A stretch of DNA of 64,000 nucleotides from Anthracocystis setariae (GCA_928724745.1 CAKMXJ010000021.1:372001-436000); one strand, 5' to 3'. Positions 1 to 10,322 are shown, counted from the stretch's first letter. Numbers and translations are program-made. Notes: generated by a model not told the origin, from the letters alone.

Positions 1-1294
1 CGGCGTGATGATCCTCGCCATCCTGTCCAAGTCCGAGAAGCAGTTTGGCCCACTCGAGCGCGGTGCGCCAAGTACCTCGTCGTCCCAAAAAGCCGATCTT
101 GCGATGGATCGCCAGATAGAACGCGCGGTTTTCGATCTTGTGAAAGTTGACCAACGGCGGACCGAAAGTGTTGCTGCTCAGGCAAGAAGTGAAGTAAGGC
201 GCCGCGGTTTTTTCCAGTGCGAACAGTGCGGCGTCGTTGAAATCGCCCGCCTGGCCCAGATCTCCCTGGTGACGCGAGTACTCGGACAGTTGCAGCAGCG
301 TGTCGATATGGTACGGGTAGACTCGGCGGAGCGCCATGAGTGCGTTGGGATCCATCGATCGTACCGCCTGCAAGAATTGCATCTGCACCTGCCGATACGC
401 TTTGCTGTGCTTCCATTCACAGATGCGGCCGTGGTGGGCCGACTCGAGAACATCCATGCTCATGCCGGTAAACGTGCGCGTGATGGGCGGCCAGTGCTCA
501 CTGGGTGTGCAGAGTAGACTGCGGAGCTTGAGATTGGGGTTGTTGGCTTGTGCTCTAGCTCGAGCACCTGATGCCGCAGACGAGGTTTCAGATGCGTAGG
601 CTTTGAGAGCCGCACTGCCGAACTGGCGTCGAAGTTCAACGGAAGGGTCGAGATTTCGCGGGTCGAGGCAAAGATGTGTTCGATATGCTGAAACGCGGGA
701 GACGTTGGCCCGGATGGTGGATGAGGACGACGAGTTTTGTGGGTCAGCGGAGGAAGTGGAGTTGTTGAGAGAGGCTTGGGAGGCGAGGAGAGCATCAAGC
801 TCATCGATCGACATCTCGGAGACATCTTTGCCTTTGGCATGGGTTGCAGCAGCAGCACCGGCGGAAGAAGAAGGAATCTTCTTCTTGGACTTCTTGCTGC
901 TTGTTTTCGGTCGTGAATCGGGTTGCGATGAAGACTGCTCTGGAACAGCAGCAGAATCATCGTCGGCGGCGGCGGCGGCGGCGGCCTTCTTTTTCTTTTT
1001 CTTGTTCTTCTTTTTGCTGCTCTTGACCGCTTGCTGAGCGGAAATGTCTTGATCGTCTTGCTCGGATTCGTCTTGATCGTCCTGTTCGTCTTGTGCTCCA
1101 TCACCAAGAGCCGCGAAAAGCGAGGTGGCGGTGGGCTTTTTGCTTGCCACCACTGGTTGCGCTTCTTCCACTTCGATGTCGCTCTGGGCGTCATCTGAAG
1201 TATCTGCTGAAGCTGTGGGGACAGGAACATGAGCGAGTTCATCGAGTTCCTGTTGTTCGCGCAGCTGGCGCTTGTTGAGCCTTTTAGCGCTCAT
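1..1294 (-). CDS. RQC1: TCF25/Rqc1-family ribosome quality-control protein, 5' part
   Basis: The reading frame opens at the ATG at 1294-1292 and stays open to the left window edge, giving about 431 residues; the C-terminus is outside. The first ~200 residues are charged and low complexity, with Lys-rich stretches next to an eight-Ala run, as in TCF25/Nulp1 proteins. The following region reads HLCLDPRNLDPSVELRRQFG, then a block with MSMDVLESAHHG, VRSMDPNALMALRRVYPYH and ENRAFYLAIHRKIGFLGRRG, which follow the conserved core of human TCF25 and yeast Rqc1 in order. Rqc1 is known to act in the ribosome quality-control complex, with Ltn1, Rqc2 and Cdc48, on stalled 60S subunits in the cytosol. The gene is divergent from SCO1 with about 230 bp between the start codons. 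Family assignment is by motif recall, not by a search. Confidence 0.85.
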   Translation of the reverse strand, partial: MSAKRLNKRQLREQQELDELAHVPVPTASADTSDDAQSDIEVEEAQPVVASKKPTATSLFAALGDGAQDEQDDQDESEQDDQDISAQQAVKSSKKKNKKKKKKAAAAAAADDDSAAVPEQSSSQPDSRPKTSSKKSKKKIPSSSAGAAAATHAKGKDVSEMSIDELDALLASQASLNNSTSSADPQNSSSSSTIRANVSRVSAYRTHLCLDPRNLDPSVELRRQFGSAALKAYASETSSAASGARARAQANNPNLKLRSLLCTPSEHWPPITRTFTGMSMDVLESAHHGRICEWKHSKAYRQVQMQFLQAVRSMDPNALMALRRVYPYHIDTLLQLSEYSRHQGDLGQAGDFNDAALFALEKTAAPYFTSCLSSNTFGPPLVNFHKIENRAFYLAIHRKIGFLGRRGTWRTALEWAKLLLGLGQDGEDHHA

Positions 1295-1522
1295 CGTGAC
1301 GTTGGTCGGTGAATCGATCGATGGTTGATTGAGCAGATGAATGAAGTTGTTTTCCCAGTAAAGAGGAAAAAGTGGAGGAAAGTAAAGCTCAGTTGCCAAG
1401 TCGCTCCTCCGAGTTCCGATATTTAATCCAGCGCTTAGCAGAGCCAAAAAGAAAAACAAACAAAAGTAGCCGTTGTCCTTCCTTGTTCGTTGTCCTCGAA
1501 CATTCCTTTCACCATCACATAC
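1295..1522. promoter_or_regulatory. shared divergent promoter interval
   Basis: Only 228 bp separate the start codons of the leftward TCF25/Rqc1 gene and the rightward SCO1 gene, so both promoters and 5' UTRs must lie here. A purine-rich A/G stretch precedes the SCO1 start. No clear TATA box was seen. Confidence 0.5.
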
Positions 1523-2419
1523 ATGGCAATCATCAACACCATGCGCGCTGCCTCTGCGATAGCTCGCTCTTCTCCCATGCCAATAAGGGGCCTGCAACTC
1601 TCTCGCACCCTTGCTCGATCCTCGGTTGCCCCCGTAGCTCGTCCTGGCCTTGCATCGCAACGTTTTTACTCGTCCGCTCGCGAGGAATCCGCCAAAGACC
1701 GCTTCGCTGTCGGCCCTTTCAACCTCAAAGCTGGTATCCTCTTCCTCGTCACAGGTGCCGGTCTACTCTACTACTTCCGCAACGAGAAGCAAAAAGTGGA
1801 GGAGCGACGAAAGGCCGAAACCGCTTCCGCTAAAGTAGGCCGACCTCGCATCGGAGGTCCGTTCGATCTCGTCACTTCCACCTCTCATCCTTTCACCCAC
1901 GAGGATCTGCTCGGCAGCTTCAGTCTCGTCTACTTTGGCTTCACCAACTGTCCAGACATCTGCCCGGAAGAGCTGGACAAGATGGGCGAGGTGGTGGACA
2001 GGATCGATGCCAAGTATGGCAGCAAGGTCATCAACCCCGTGTTCATCAGTTGCGATCCAGCCAGGGATACCGTGCCGCAGTTGGCGAGATATCTCGAAGA
2101 TTTCCATCCCAGGATGGTGGGTCTGACGGGCACTTTTGAGGCGGTAAAGCAAGCGTGCAAAGGGTATAGGGTTTACTTTAGCACACCACCGGGTGCTGAC
2201 CCCATGGGCGATTACTTGGTCGATCACAGCATCTTCTTCTACCTCATGGACCCAGAGGGCAAGTTTGTCGACGCTTTTGGCAGAAGTGTAGGGCCCCAAG
2301 AAACCTTCGAAAAAGTCGACACCTACGTCAAGCAGTGGTTGGATGCTGGATTGGACATCAAGGATGCAGACGCAAGGCAAAGAGTTCAAAACGATGGTCG
2401 TCAAAAAGTCACCCTCTGA
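1523..2419 (+). CDS. SCO1: SCO1-type copper chaperone for cytochrome c oxidase
   Basis: 298 residues from the ATG at 1523. An in-frame TTG upstream could extend the frame, but the ATG start gives a typical Arg/Ser/Ala-rich mitochondrial presequence, ending near the RFYSS at about 47-51. A single membrane segment lies at about 68-85, followed by a thioredoxin-like domain. The copper site is complete: Cys143 and Cys147 in FTNCPDICPEE and His235 in YLVDHSIFF. Sco1 is known to sit in the inner mitochondrial membrane facing the intermembrane space and to deliver Cu(I) to the CuA site of Cox2. No intron or frame break is visible. Its 3' end faces the EAF7-like gene across 161 bp. Confidence 0.93.
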   Translation: MAIINTMRAASAIARSSPMPIRGLQLSRTLARSSVAPVARPGLASQRFYSSAREESAKDRFAVGPFNLKAGILFLVTGAGLLYYFRNEKQKVEERRKAETASAKVGRPRIGGPFDLVTSTSHPFTHEDLLGSFSLVYFGFTNCPDICPEELDKMGEVVDRIDAKYGSKVINPVFISCDPARDTVPQLARYLEDFHPRMVGLTGTFEAVKQACKGYRVYFSTPPGADPMGDYLVDHSIFFYLMDPEGKFVDAFGRSVGPQETFEKVDTYVKQWLDAGLDIKDADARQRVQNDGRQKVTL

Positions 2420-2580
2420 TCAGCTGTCCGAATCAGATCCCAAGTTCACGAAACAGTGCAATATCCCAACCCCGAGTAATCAATCACTCCACTCAGTCTC
2501 GTGCGTTCGCTCAGCTCTATGAGGCGGTTGGTCATGGTTGCCAGCATGAAACTGTTGTGTTGTCGACAAGCTGATTTTAC

Positions 2581-4878
2581 TTAGCGACGAGGTGTGCGGC
2601 GCGTACTTCTGGCATCCGAGCTTGCCGAGCTTCTGGTAGTTGCCCTTGCGGATGCCGGCGTTCTCGGCGTCGGCGTACCTGTCTGTTCCTTTTGCTTATC
2701 ACTGCTTCCTCTCCTACTGATCGAGCCGGCTGGGGTGGCGGAGGATCGGCTTGACCTCGTCTGCTTTGTTGGTGTTGAAGCCGCTGGATTCCTGGCAGCA
2801 CTCGATCTTGAAACCACCGAGGCACGGGTAGAGCGTCCACCAGCCCCACCAGCCGCAGCTGCGCGTCGATTGGTGCGCGCATTCTTGCCGGAACCTTTTG
2901 TGCGACGAGATGGGGTGGCTTCGTCACCACTGCCACCGTCATCGTCTTCTTCGTCGTCCGAGCCGCCGTCGTCTCCTTCTGAATCTCCGTTCGAGGCTCC
3001 GTCTCCATCCTCACCCCCCTCGTCACCTGCCTCGGAACCTTGCTGTTGTTCTTCATCGTCGTCGCCCTGCTCAGATCCCGATTTGTCGTTGCCAGCCTCA
3101 CTACCAGCTTCGCTCTGCACTTCCTTGGCATCCGTCATTTCCTCGTCTTCGGCGGCCTCCACATCATCCGACTTGGAAGCTCTGCGACTGCTTCGACGAC
3201 GAACCGAAGGTCGAGATTCGGTATCTTCCTCATCGCTCGATGGCGGTCCCCTCTTCTTGAATGACGACCTGCGCGTCGATGCAGCCTGAGCTTTACTTGG
3301 TCGACGACGACCAGCAGCACCCTCCGCCTCGCTCTGTGTAGCGTCTTCCTCTTCCTCCTCGTCCACTTCGCTCGTTCCCGCCTTTTCTTCGCCAGCAGTT
3401 TCGTCGTCGGATGCTTCACCGCCTCGACGGCTGCGGCGAGTGGAGCGCGTGGGAGTCACCGTGCCCGAAGTGCTCTGGCGGCCCCCAGCACGGCGGGTGG
3501 AGGGCGTGGGCCCTTTGCGGCTTCCCCTGCGTGTGGTTACATGCTCTGTTTCGTCATTCTCCTCGGCTGCTGATTCGGCTTTGGCTTCGGCCTCATCTTC
3601 AGACTTGACTTTCGACTCAGCTTGTTCTTCTTCAAGGTCGCTCTGAGCCTCTGCAGTTTCGCGTGTTGAGCTGCGCTTGGATGGCTTGGCGTCCTGACCG
3701 CGACGAGAAGAGCGGCGTTTCGGCGATGGCTCCCTGGACTTTTCTGCATCTGTTTCAGGTTCGGATAGGTCTTCGTCCTCGTCGTCCTCTTTGACTCTTG
3801 CGTCCGATTCGGAACCGGCGTCCTCCTCCGTCTTGCCGCCATTGGAAGCGGCGACGGGAGTTGCGGATCGTCTATTAGGTTTTTTATCCGAGATTGGTTC
3901 TTCCGGTGCAGCGGATGCGTCACGGCTCTGGGCGGTCCCGTTCTCTTCCTGTTCGGTCTTTGCGATTCGACGCTCGGCGATGATCGGTTCGAACTCCTCC
4001 CATGGCCAGAGGTAAAAGTCACGCCTGGACATGCCGTCGCCTGTGCCGCGGACGTCGTCGCCATAGATCCAGTTCTGCGACTGGCTGGGTCTCGACTTGC
4101 GTTCGCGGTCCAAGTGGAAGTCGGGTGCGCCTGGATGTTCAAACACGCATCTGGACCAAACGTGTGCTGGAATCGAACGGGTCTTGTCTGAATTGGAGCG
4201 GCTGCGTTTGTGTTTCGAGGCAGCTGGCGAGGAGTGCGGCGTGGTTTCTGAACTGCTCGAGTCTCCGGCATCTGTGCTGGTACCTGCCTGGCTGGAGGAC
4301 TCAAAGATGGCACCTTCTTCCAACTCGTCCAACGCTTCGAGATCGAAGAGACTTTGCAGCTCGTTCCAGATCATCTCGGGCGTGACTTTGCGGTCCAAAC
4401 CCAGTGCGGCGATGGCGAGACGCGTTTCCTCGGTTTCCTGCTGACGCTCGCGTTGTTCTTCTTGATTATCCGTGTCGTCTTCGGTGCGGTCGCCGTCTTC
4501 TTCTGCGGGGTTGGAGCTGGCTACACTTGCGGAACGAGAGCGAGAGTGTTTGCGTGTAGAAGCAGCACCACGACGACTGCGCGATGCAGAGCCGGCGTTG
4601 CTAGCGGAGCTGGATGGCTTGGCTCTCTTATCGGCTGCGATGCTGGGTGGAGCTGCACTGCTGAGCTTGTCGAGTCGGGTGGAAAGGTATTGATAGCGAG
4701 CATCAAGAGCTCTTTGGGTGTCGACGACGATGGATAGCATCTTGAAATGCTTGTGCGGACCGATGGGTCGACGAAGCGAGACGGAACGCAGAAAGGCGAT
4801 TTGAACATCGTCGTCATCGGGCAGGGATGCCGAGCCATGCTGGGCAGAGGTGGATGCGTGCGCTGTTTCTACTGCCAT
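2581..4878 (-). CDS. EAF7: Eaf7/MRGBP-like NuA4 histone acetyltransferase subunit (CT20 family)
   Basis: 765 residues from the ATG at 4878. The N-terminal third carries the recognisable domain: VQIAFLRSV then RRPIGPHKHFKMLSIV at about 25-51, a helical segment with VTPEMIWNELQSLFDLEALD, and DFYLWPWEEFEPIIAERR further on. This order fits Eaf7/MRGBP, which ties the NuA4 acetyltransferase to its TINTIN module with Eaf3. The remaining ~450 residues are disordered: Asp/Glu runs alternate with RRSSRR-type basic blocks, which suits chromatin association but is not diagnostic. The protein is about twice the length of yeast Eaf7 because of this tail. Assignment depends on the short N-terminal domain only. 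Confidence 0.78.
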   Translation of the reverse strand: MAVETAHASTSAQHGSASLPDDDDVQIAFLRSVSLRRPIGPHKHFKMLSIVVDTQRALDARYQYLSTRLDKLSSAAPPSIAADKRAKPSSSASNAGSASRSRRGAASTRKHSRSRSASVASSNPAEEDGDRTEDDTDNQEEQRERQQETEETRLAIAALGLDRKVTPEMIWNELQSLFDLEALDELEEGAIFESSSQAGTSTDAGDSSSSETTPHSSPAASKHKRSRSNSDKTRSIPAHVWSRCVFEHPGAPDFHLDRERKSRPSQSQNWIYGDDVRGTGDGMSRRDFYLWPWEEFEPIIAERRIAKTEQEENGTAQSRDASAAPEEPISDKKPNRRSATPVAASNGGKTEEDAGSESDARVKEDDEDEDLSEPETDAEKSREPSPKRRSSRRGQDAKPSKRSSTRETAEAQSDLEEEQAESKVKSEDEAEAKAESAAEENDETEHVTTRRGSRKGPTPSTRRAGGRQSTSGTVTPTRSTRRSRRGGEASDDETAGEEKAGTSEVDEEEEEDATQSEAEGAAGRRRPSKAQAASTRRSSFKKRGPPSSDEEDTESRPSVRRRSSRRASKSDDVEAAEDEEMTDAKEVQSEAGSEAGNDKSGSEQGDDDEEQQQGSEAGDEGGEDGDGASNGDSEGDDGGSDDEEDDDGGSGDEATPSRRTKGSGKNARTNRRAAAAGGAGGRSTRASVVSRSSAARNPAASTPTKQTRSSRSSATPAGSISRRGSSDKQKEQTGTPTPRTPASARATTRSSASSDARSTRRTPRR

Positions 4879-5449
4879 GGTGTCTATGATATCGAGGAGA
4901 TGTGCGTATCAGATGGTCTGCTGAGTTGATCAACTGAGTAGAACAGTCGGGTCGATCCGACCGAGCTGAATAAGGGAGGTGTCGGTCTATCCGTGAACTG
5001 CAGACCGTCGTTGCGGACGCGAAAAGCGCGTGGGTATCTTGTCTTCTCGCGGTACTGTCACTGCCTCGGAAGGTGCCGAATGCTGGACTGAATGAGGCAG
5101 TGCAAACGTACGACGATAGCGGATGATGGATGCGAAGATGATCTGTCGAGATGCCGTGGATTGTAAATTGAGATTGACATGACTGAGCTGTTGGATTGAA
5201 GCGTTTCGTGTCGCAACTTCTTCCACTTACAGGAGATGGATCGGTTCAAAATCGGGCTTCTCCACTCTAATTTTTTTTTTCCCGATTTCTTGCGTTTCAC
5301 TCCTCGAGGACTTGATCGCTTTATTATACTCTTCGACTGTACTCTCCAATACTCATCCGCACCACCTCTCGCTCACACTTTCAGCTAATTCACTCTGCGA
5401 ATAGATGTAGTACGTAGCATTCACCACGAATCGAGATTCAGATTGGCAT
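4879..5449. other. intergenic, 571 bp
   Basis: Lies between the start of the EAF7-like gene and the stop of the acyl-CoA oxidase gene, both on the minus strand. It should hold the EAF7 promoter and the oxidase 3' UTR. A T-run of about ten bases occurs near 5270-5280. No convincing gene was seen. Confidence 0.5.
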
Positions 5450-7600
5450 TTACAGCTTTGCCTTTTCAGTGAATTGCACAGCTTCGCCCCTGATCAGCCT
5501 GCCAATTCCATGCTTGTAGCCCTTCAGCACTCCGTTTGCATCGCGGGCTCCCCTCTCACCGGTGTGGTTCAAGGGCTCGCTCTTCATCCACTCGATCATT
5601 CTCTCGTATGCTCGACCATCGCTGCTGCCCAGAGGTGAGCAGAGGTACCAGTCATCCATGTCGAAAGCCTCAACCAGACCGACGGCATCTCGTCGGATGG
5701 GCCCGGAGAGGAGGCTTGCTGACATGCTTCGAAGCGCGTCCAGTTGAGAGCAAGTGATCAGCCCGAGCTCGAGGTAGTCGCCGATGGAATCGTTGTTGAG
5801 GATACAGTTCTGAATCACATAGAAACGGAGCATGTTGTCGAGTGCGGTGACGTGGGTAGCATCGACAGAAAGGCCAAAGCGAGACTGAACCTCAGAGGAC
5901 GATGAGGCTTTGAGGTACTGCACCAGAGCATGGAAGGCGTAGCTGAGCAGATATGCGCCATGTGCGGTAGAGGCACGAACAGCAAGGTTGGTATCGATGT
6001 GCTTGTACACGCCGTCTTGGTTCTTGGCATTGGCACGGTGCTTGGCCAAACGATCCACCAAGAGCGCCGCACGGAACCCAAGCAAGTCAAGCAAGGCGGC
6101 CGGATCCTGGAGCTGCTGAAGACTGACACTCTGCGCACGCTTGGCGATCTCGCTGCCGGCATCTGTGGACCGTGCGATGAGCTCGAGGTACGCTAGCTCA
6201 GGCTGAGCCGCCTTGCCTTGAGACGTTGTCTGGTTGAGCTGCTTGACGAGGAAGTTGGCGGAGGGTCCGGCCAAAAGCATCGAGTTTTCTCCCTCGTAGA
6301 TGAGACCGGCATTGGGCTGGTTGCGCTCAAAGTCGAATCCGGAAGCTTGACTGAAGCCGTGTCCACCCATACTCCTTCTGCAACGCTCGATGCCAGCGAG
6401 CGACTCGTTGGTGCACACCGCCTTGAGAACGCTCGAGTAGCCGTGCACGATGGGCAGCAGGTCGCTGTTGCCTTGGGTTTCGATCTGGGCAATCATGCGG
6501 TTGTACATAGCGCGAAGGTGCTGGCTGACGAACGTGATGGCGTAGGCACTGGCGAGCGCGGTGAGAACGCGAGTCTGTACGGATGCGTAATCGAGGATCT
6601 TGGGCTCGAGCTGGTCCGGTTTGGTTGCAGACGTGCCTTGACGTCGGACGACGCCATATCGAACGGCGATGGTGGCGGCACGAGCTGCGTGGTGAGCGGC
6701 GATCTCGACAAGACCGACACGGACGAGCGTCATGGTGCCACGCGTCATGACCTGGGCTGCGGCGTTGCGCTTCTGGTACACGCCGTCTTTGGAAACGGTC
6801 TGGAAGCGTTGAAGCAGGTTGTTACGAGGAATGCGAACCGAGTCGAAGCAGATGTATCCGTTGTCCATGGCAGGTGCGCCAAGCTTGCATCCCATCTCCA
6901 TGATGCGACGACCAGGAAGCAAGGTGTGATTGTCGAGCGAGCGAAGGTGAACGAGGAAGGGATGCATACCATACGATTTGGCGTTGATGATCATGTTGGC
7001 CATCACGACACCGTAAGTGGCAGTGAGGCCGCTGCCTCCGATCCACACCTTGCCTGCGGAGGGCTCAGGGGTGTTGATGATCCACTGGTCGGTGGTTTGA
7101 TCGAGGGTGGCGGTGGTTCGAAGTGCAGAGAGGTTGGAACCGTGGGCGAGCTCGGTCTGCATGTAGCAGCCGAGCCAACGACCGGACCTGACGTATGGAC
7201 CCCATTCGGCCCACTGCTCCTGGCTGGCTTGGCGCATCAGTGTGGGCTGAGCCATACTCTCGGCGACTTGGATGGGAAGATACTCGTCGGTGTACAGTCG
7301 CAAGAGATCGGCATCCTTTTTTTCGAGACCGTGCTTGTTACGGATCTCAAAGTAGCGAAGAGCGATCTGCTGACCCTTGAAGAAGCGTTCGTTTCGGGAT
7401 TGGAAGACTCGATCCTCCTTGTCAAAGGTATGGTCAGGATCATTTTTCAGCAGAGACAGAAGCCAGCGTGCATTGTCACGTTCGGCTTTGGATCCCGGCA
7501 GGATGCACGACATGGTGTCGACGTTGAACGAGCATGCTGCACGCTCCTTCTGGATATCTTGTGGCTGCAAAGTTTCGGGAGCTGGTCTTGTGGAAGCCAT
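5450..7600 (-). CDS. POX1: peroxisomal acyl-CoA oxidase
   Basis: 716 residues from the ATG at 7600-7598, which begins MASTRPAPETLQ. The frame stays open further upstream, but that part looks like translated promoter DNA. Acyl-CoA oxidases catalyse the first step of peroxisomal beta-oxidation, making trans-2-enoyl-CoA and H2O2. Seen in order: the N-terminal acyl-CoA oxidase region with ERFFKGQQIALRYFEIRN, the FAD/substrate region with MEMGCKLGAPAMDNG and FDSVRIPRNNLL, the GGHGFSQASGF motif, and IYEGENSMLL with the glutamate that is the catalytic base in this family. The protein ends in AKL, a type 1 peroxisomal targeting signal. Length agrees with fungal Pox1. The choice among acyl-CoA oxidase paralogues is not resolved. 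Confidence 0.93.
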   Translation of the reverse strand: MASTRPAPETLQPQDIQKERAACSFNVDTMSCILPGSKAERDNARWLLSLLKNDPDHTFDKEDRVFQSRNERFFKGQQIALRYFEIRNKHGLEKKDADLLRLYTDEYLPIQVAESMAQPTLMRQASQEQWAEWGPYVRSGRWLGCYMQTELAHGSNLSALRTTATLDQTTDQWIINTPEPSAGKVWIGGSGLTATYGVVMANMIINAKSYGMHPFLVHLRSLDNHTLLPGRRIMEMGCKLGAPAMDNGYICFDSVRIPRNNLLQRFQTVSKDGVYQKRNAAAQVMTRGTMTLVRVGLVEIAAHHAARAATIAVRYGVVRRQGTSATKPDQLEPKILDYASVQTRVLTALASAYAITFVSQHLRAMYNRMIAQIETQGNSDLLPIVHGYSSVLKAVCTNESLAGIERCRRSMGGHGFSQASGFDFERNQPNAGLIYEGENSMLLAGPSANFLVKQLNQTTSQGKAAQPELAYLELIARSTDAGSEIAKRAQSVSLQQLQDPAALLDLLGFRAALLVDRLAKHRANAKNQDGVYKHIDTNLAVRASTAHGAYLLSYAFHALVQYLKASSSSEVQSRFGLSVDATHVTALDNMLRFYVIQNCILNNDSIGDYLELGLITCSQLDALRSMSASLLSGPIRRDAVGLVEAFDMDDWYLCSPLGSSDGRAYERMIEWMKSEPLNHTGERGARDANGVLKGYKHGIGRLIRGEAVQFTEKAKL

Positions 7601-8294
7601 GATTGCGTAGGAAGGATGGGTGGATGGGTGGGGGGGGTGGAAGGGTACGAGTAGGGCAAGACGGCTAACCACAAATGTGGAATTGCGTTTAATGTATTGC
7701 TTCGTACAGTACAGTACTGTACAACTGCCGACAATCCTATACTGTTCAGCTGGGCTGCAGTACCATGTGGCGAAGGGAAGCCGGGCAACGATGCTTTTCG
7801 GCGGTCTGGTGCTATGTATACCCGGCAGATCGGAGAGCGCGTGGACCGGTCGCTCGCCGATTAACGCCGACCCCAGCAGTGCAGGATGACCCCTTTTTCC
7901 TCTGCGAGGGTTCCTAGACTCAGCGCAAGGCCATACTACAGGATTTACAGTGTATTCAAAGATCATCGAGCTCAATGTTCAATGTATGTCAGCCTTTGAT
8001 GTCGTTGCTCGGAAGATGTTTGCTCCGTGGAGCGTAGAAGCGGGGCAAATCGTGATTTATGGGCACCTTTTTGTGCCACAATTTTCCAGTTATTTTCTTC
8101 AGGATTATCATTATTTTTTTGATTGGCGCCATCGTTGACGTGGATGCTGATCATGGCTGAGTCGATGTCACTCAGCTTTGGAACGGGTACAGTGAATCAG
8201 ACCATGGCTCTTGGTCAGTATCGACTCGGTCTTCCGTTCCTAACGCCCACCCTACCAACATCTCTCTGACCGAAAAGCTAACTTACGTATCACC
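7601..8294. other. intergenic with a GTACAGTACTGTAC palindrome
   Basis: Promoter side of the acyl-CoA oxidase gene, 694 bp. It holds a G-rich stretch just upstream of the oxidase start (about 7620-7640) and the self-complementary run GTACAGTACAGTACTGTAC at 7704-7722, one of a dispersed set of similar motifs in this window. No gene was recognised. Confidence 0.5.
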
Positions 8295-8549
8295 ATGTCG
8301 CACTGGGATACGAAGACCAAGATCCTCCTCTTCGAAACTAGCCACAGCCCTCGCCCTATGGCTGTCAAGAATCGCTTTCCGCCTTCACAGCCTATCCCTG
8401 CCCAGCAATCTATATCCGAGATCCTTGCTCGCCTTCAAGCAGGTACCGTAGAGTATGATAGCATCGAAATCAACGTCAAAGGAGTCAGACGTCAAGATGT
8501 TTTCAGATTGTTTACCGGCAATGACGACCCCGAAGCGATTGAACGTTGA
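8295..8549 (+). CDS. small hypothetical protein, 84 aa
   Basis: ATG-initiated frame beginning MSHWDTKTKILLFETSHSP and ending GNDDPEAIER. I do not recognise it. Composition is ordinary, with a mixed helical-looking middle (ISEILARLQAG) and no signal peptide, membrane segment or cysteine motif. GT/AG sites just downstream leave open a further exon, but none is convincing. It stands alone between acyl-CoA oxidase and a methyltransferase gene. It could be a real smut-specific gene or a chance frame. Confidence 0.3.
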   Translation: MSHWDTKTKILLFETSHSPRPMAVKNRFPPSQPIPAQQSISEILARLQAGTVEYDSIEINVKGVRRQDVFRLFTGNDDPEAIER

Positions 8550-9176
8550 CGCTGTTGAGAACGGCCTCATGCATTCGACACTGTCATTGTAGGTTCCCCA
8601 TCACTTTTGGACAGGCACAGCTCACTGATCCCTCTTCCATTTCACGCAGGCGCAACCTAATGTTGTTGGCCGATGAACTCCAGTTGTCGGACCTAGATGT
8701 ACTGCACACAAAACCACAGTACTGAACTGTAATGTGACTGGCCAACATGATTGTCTGATGCCCCTCCTATTGTGTGACGACCTAGTCATGGAAGTGAATG
8801 TGACTCTCCGAAACCTTCAAATTCGAGGGTTTGAGGCATACTACTTTTGCTTTCGTGACGCTGGTCATTATTCTACTGGACCCTGCAGAAAGCACCCCAA
8901 GTCGGTGGTACTGTACTGTACTCTGTCCAGTATGCATCAACTCCGTAGGCTCGGATGACAAGTTTCCGGGCGAGCTGGCATGTCGCAACTCGAGTCACAC
9001 ACCATTCTCACTTCATCTTGCAAACATCTTGCTCTTCGGTCTCTTCGGTCACTTCTACGAATCATCTACTCTAGGCGTAGGAGTGTCGCTCAGAAGAGAA
9101 CAGAAAAGTATCCAACTTGCTCGGACCAAAGCGGATCGGACGAAACAGAGTCCACACAAACCGACCTGAACCAACG
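8550..9176. other. intergenic, 627 bp
   Basis: Upstream of the methyltransferase gene. Contains further short motifs of the TACTGTACTGT type near 8718 and 8910-8922. No gene was recognised. Confidence 0.45.
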
Positions 9177-10142
9177 ATGACAACCACCAAAGCCGAACAA
9201 CTTTTCCATCTGAAAGCGGTAGATGTTGCCGCATTGCACATCCAGCCCGACATCCAAAAAGGCAAACCGGATTCCATTCAAAGCATTCAGACTTCGCACC
9301 GGTTGGATTTGCTTTACACATGGCTCACGGGCAAAGACCCGCTTGCTTCGAATTCCGAGACCCAAGATGCGAAACCTGAATGGGATCTGATTCGCGGCAC
9401 TGTAATGGATCTAGGTTGCGGACAAGGCGATCAGACCGGAGCGTTGGCTGCGCTCATGGCCAAGCAAGAATTGGGCACTGTGGTCGGAGTTGATCCCGCT
9501 CCGGAAACCTATGGAGCGCCTTACACTCTTAAGCAAGCTCAGCAACACATGATTGCACAAGACCAGTTTCAGGGAATCTTGTACTTCATGCTAGGTCAAA
9601 CCGCACCAGAGGCACTCAAGCAGCGAAAGTACGATACCGTGATCATGTCGCACTGTCTTTGGTACTTTCCCTCGGCACAAGTACTTAAGCAGACCTTTCA
9701 AGCGATCAAAGACGCCGGTGTCAAACATCTCCTACTGGCGGAATGGGGCATGACGGCTTCGCATCCAAACTCGTCCCCTCACCTGCTCGCCGTTCTGATC
9801 CAAGGACAATCTCCGCTCGATAGCGGAAATATTCAGACGCCGCTCAGTCCAGCCCAGATCAAGGAGCTAGCACTGGACGCTGGATGGCATCTCGATCGAG
9901 AAATCACTTTTGCACCCACCGAAAAGCTACACGACGGTGCATGGGAAGTCCACATGGCCTACGACGCTATCAAGAACGTAGAAACCCTCGTCGAATCCAA
10001 AACCCTCACCCAAGGCACCATCCAACACAAACAGGCCCAGATCGTCCTATCGACCAAATACGCCTTGGAGGAGGCAGCCAAGAGAGTAGGCAAAAACATC
10101 AGATGTATGGACGTCTGGACCGCTGTGCTCACCCCTTTTTAG
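9177..10142 (+). CDS. SAM-dependent methyltransferase
   Basis: 321 residues from the ATG at 9177. The Rossmann-type motif I is clear (VMDLGCGQGDQTG), followed at the expected distance by VVGVDPAPETYG for the acidic ribose-binding position and by YDTVIMSHCLWYF as motif post-II. The C-terminal third ends IRCMDVWTAVLTPF. This is a class I methyltransferase of the small-molecule type found widely in fungi. Substrate and pathway cannot be read from the sequence. There is no signal peptide or membrane segment, so it is probably cytosolic. The neighbours give no operon-like hint. It is convergent with the pantothenate kinase gene, 180 bp apart. Confidence 0.82.
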   Translation: MTTTKAEQLFHLKAVDVAALHIQPDIQKGKPDSIQSIQTSHRLDLLYTWLTGKDPLASNSETQDAKPEWDLIRGTVMDLGCGQGDQTGALAALMAKQELGTVVGVDPAPETYGAPYTLKQAQQHMIAQDQFQGILYFMLGQTAPEALKQRKYDTVIMSHCLWYFPSAQVLKQTFQAIKDAGVKHLLLAEWGMTASHPNSSPHLLAVLIQGQSPLDSGNIQTPLSPAQIKELALDAGWHLDREITFAPTEKLHDGAWEVHMAYDAIKNVETLVESKTLTQGTIQHKQAQIVLSTKYALEEAAKRVGKNIRCMDVWTAVLTPF

Positions 10143-10322
10143 CTAAAGGATGTCCACACATCTCAAGAGGCCGCTCGATGCTTGTGGGATTGGAGACCAA
10201 GCAGTTGGCTATGGCTAATTGATTCGATCCATCCTTGAAATAGAATAGGGAAAACAGTGTAGCAATACAATTGAAATGTCTCTTGTGCAGATCATGACCC
10301 ACCTCGGAGTTTGAAGCTTTAT

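Noticed and set aside
460..1242. 260-codon minus-strand frame rich in Pro/Arg
   Set aside because: Alternative frame of the TCF25/Rqc1-like gene, whose true frame reads from 1294 and shows the family core.
2594..3289. 231-codon plus-strand frame
   Set aside because: Antisense of the acidic tail of the EAF7-like gene; Ser/Pro/Leu runs are the complement of Asp/Glu/Arg codons.
6218..7654. 478-codon plus-strand open frame
   Set aside because: Lies antisense to the acyl-CoA oxidase core and reads as its complement; no family features. Long antisense frames are common in GC-rich genes.
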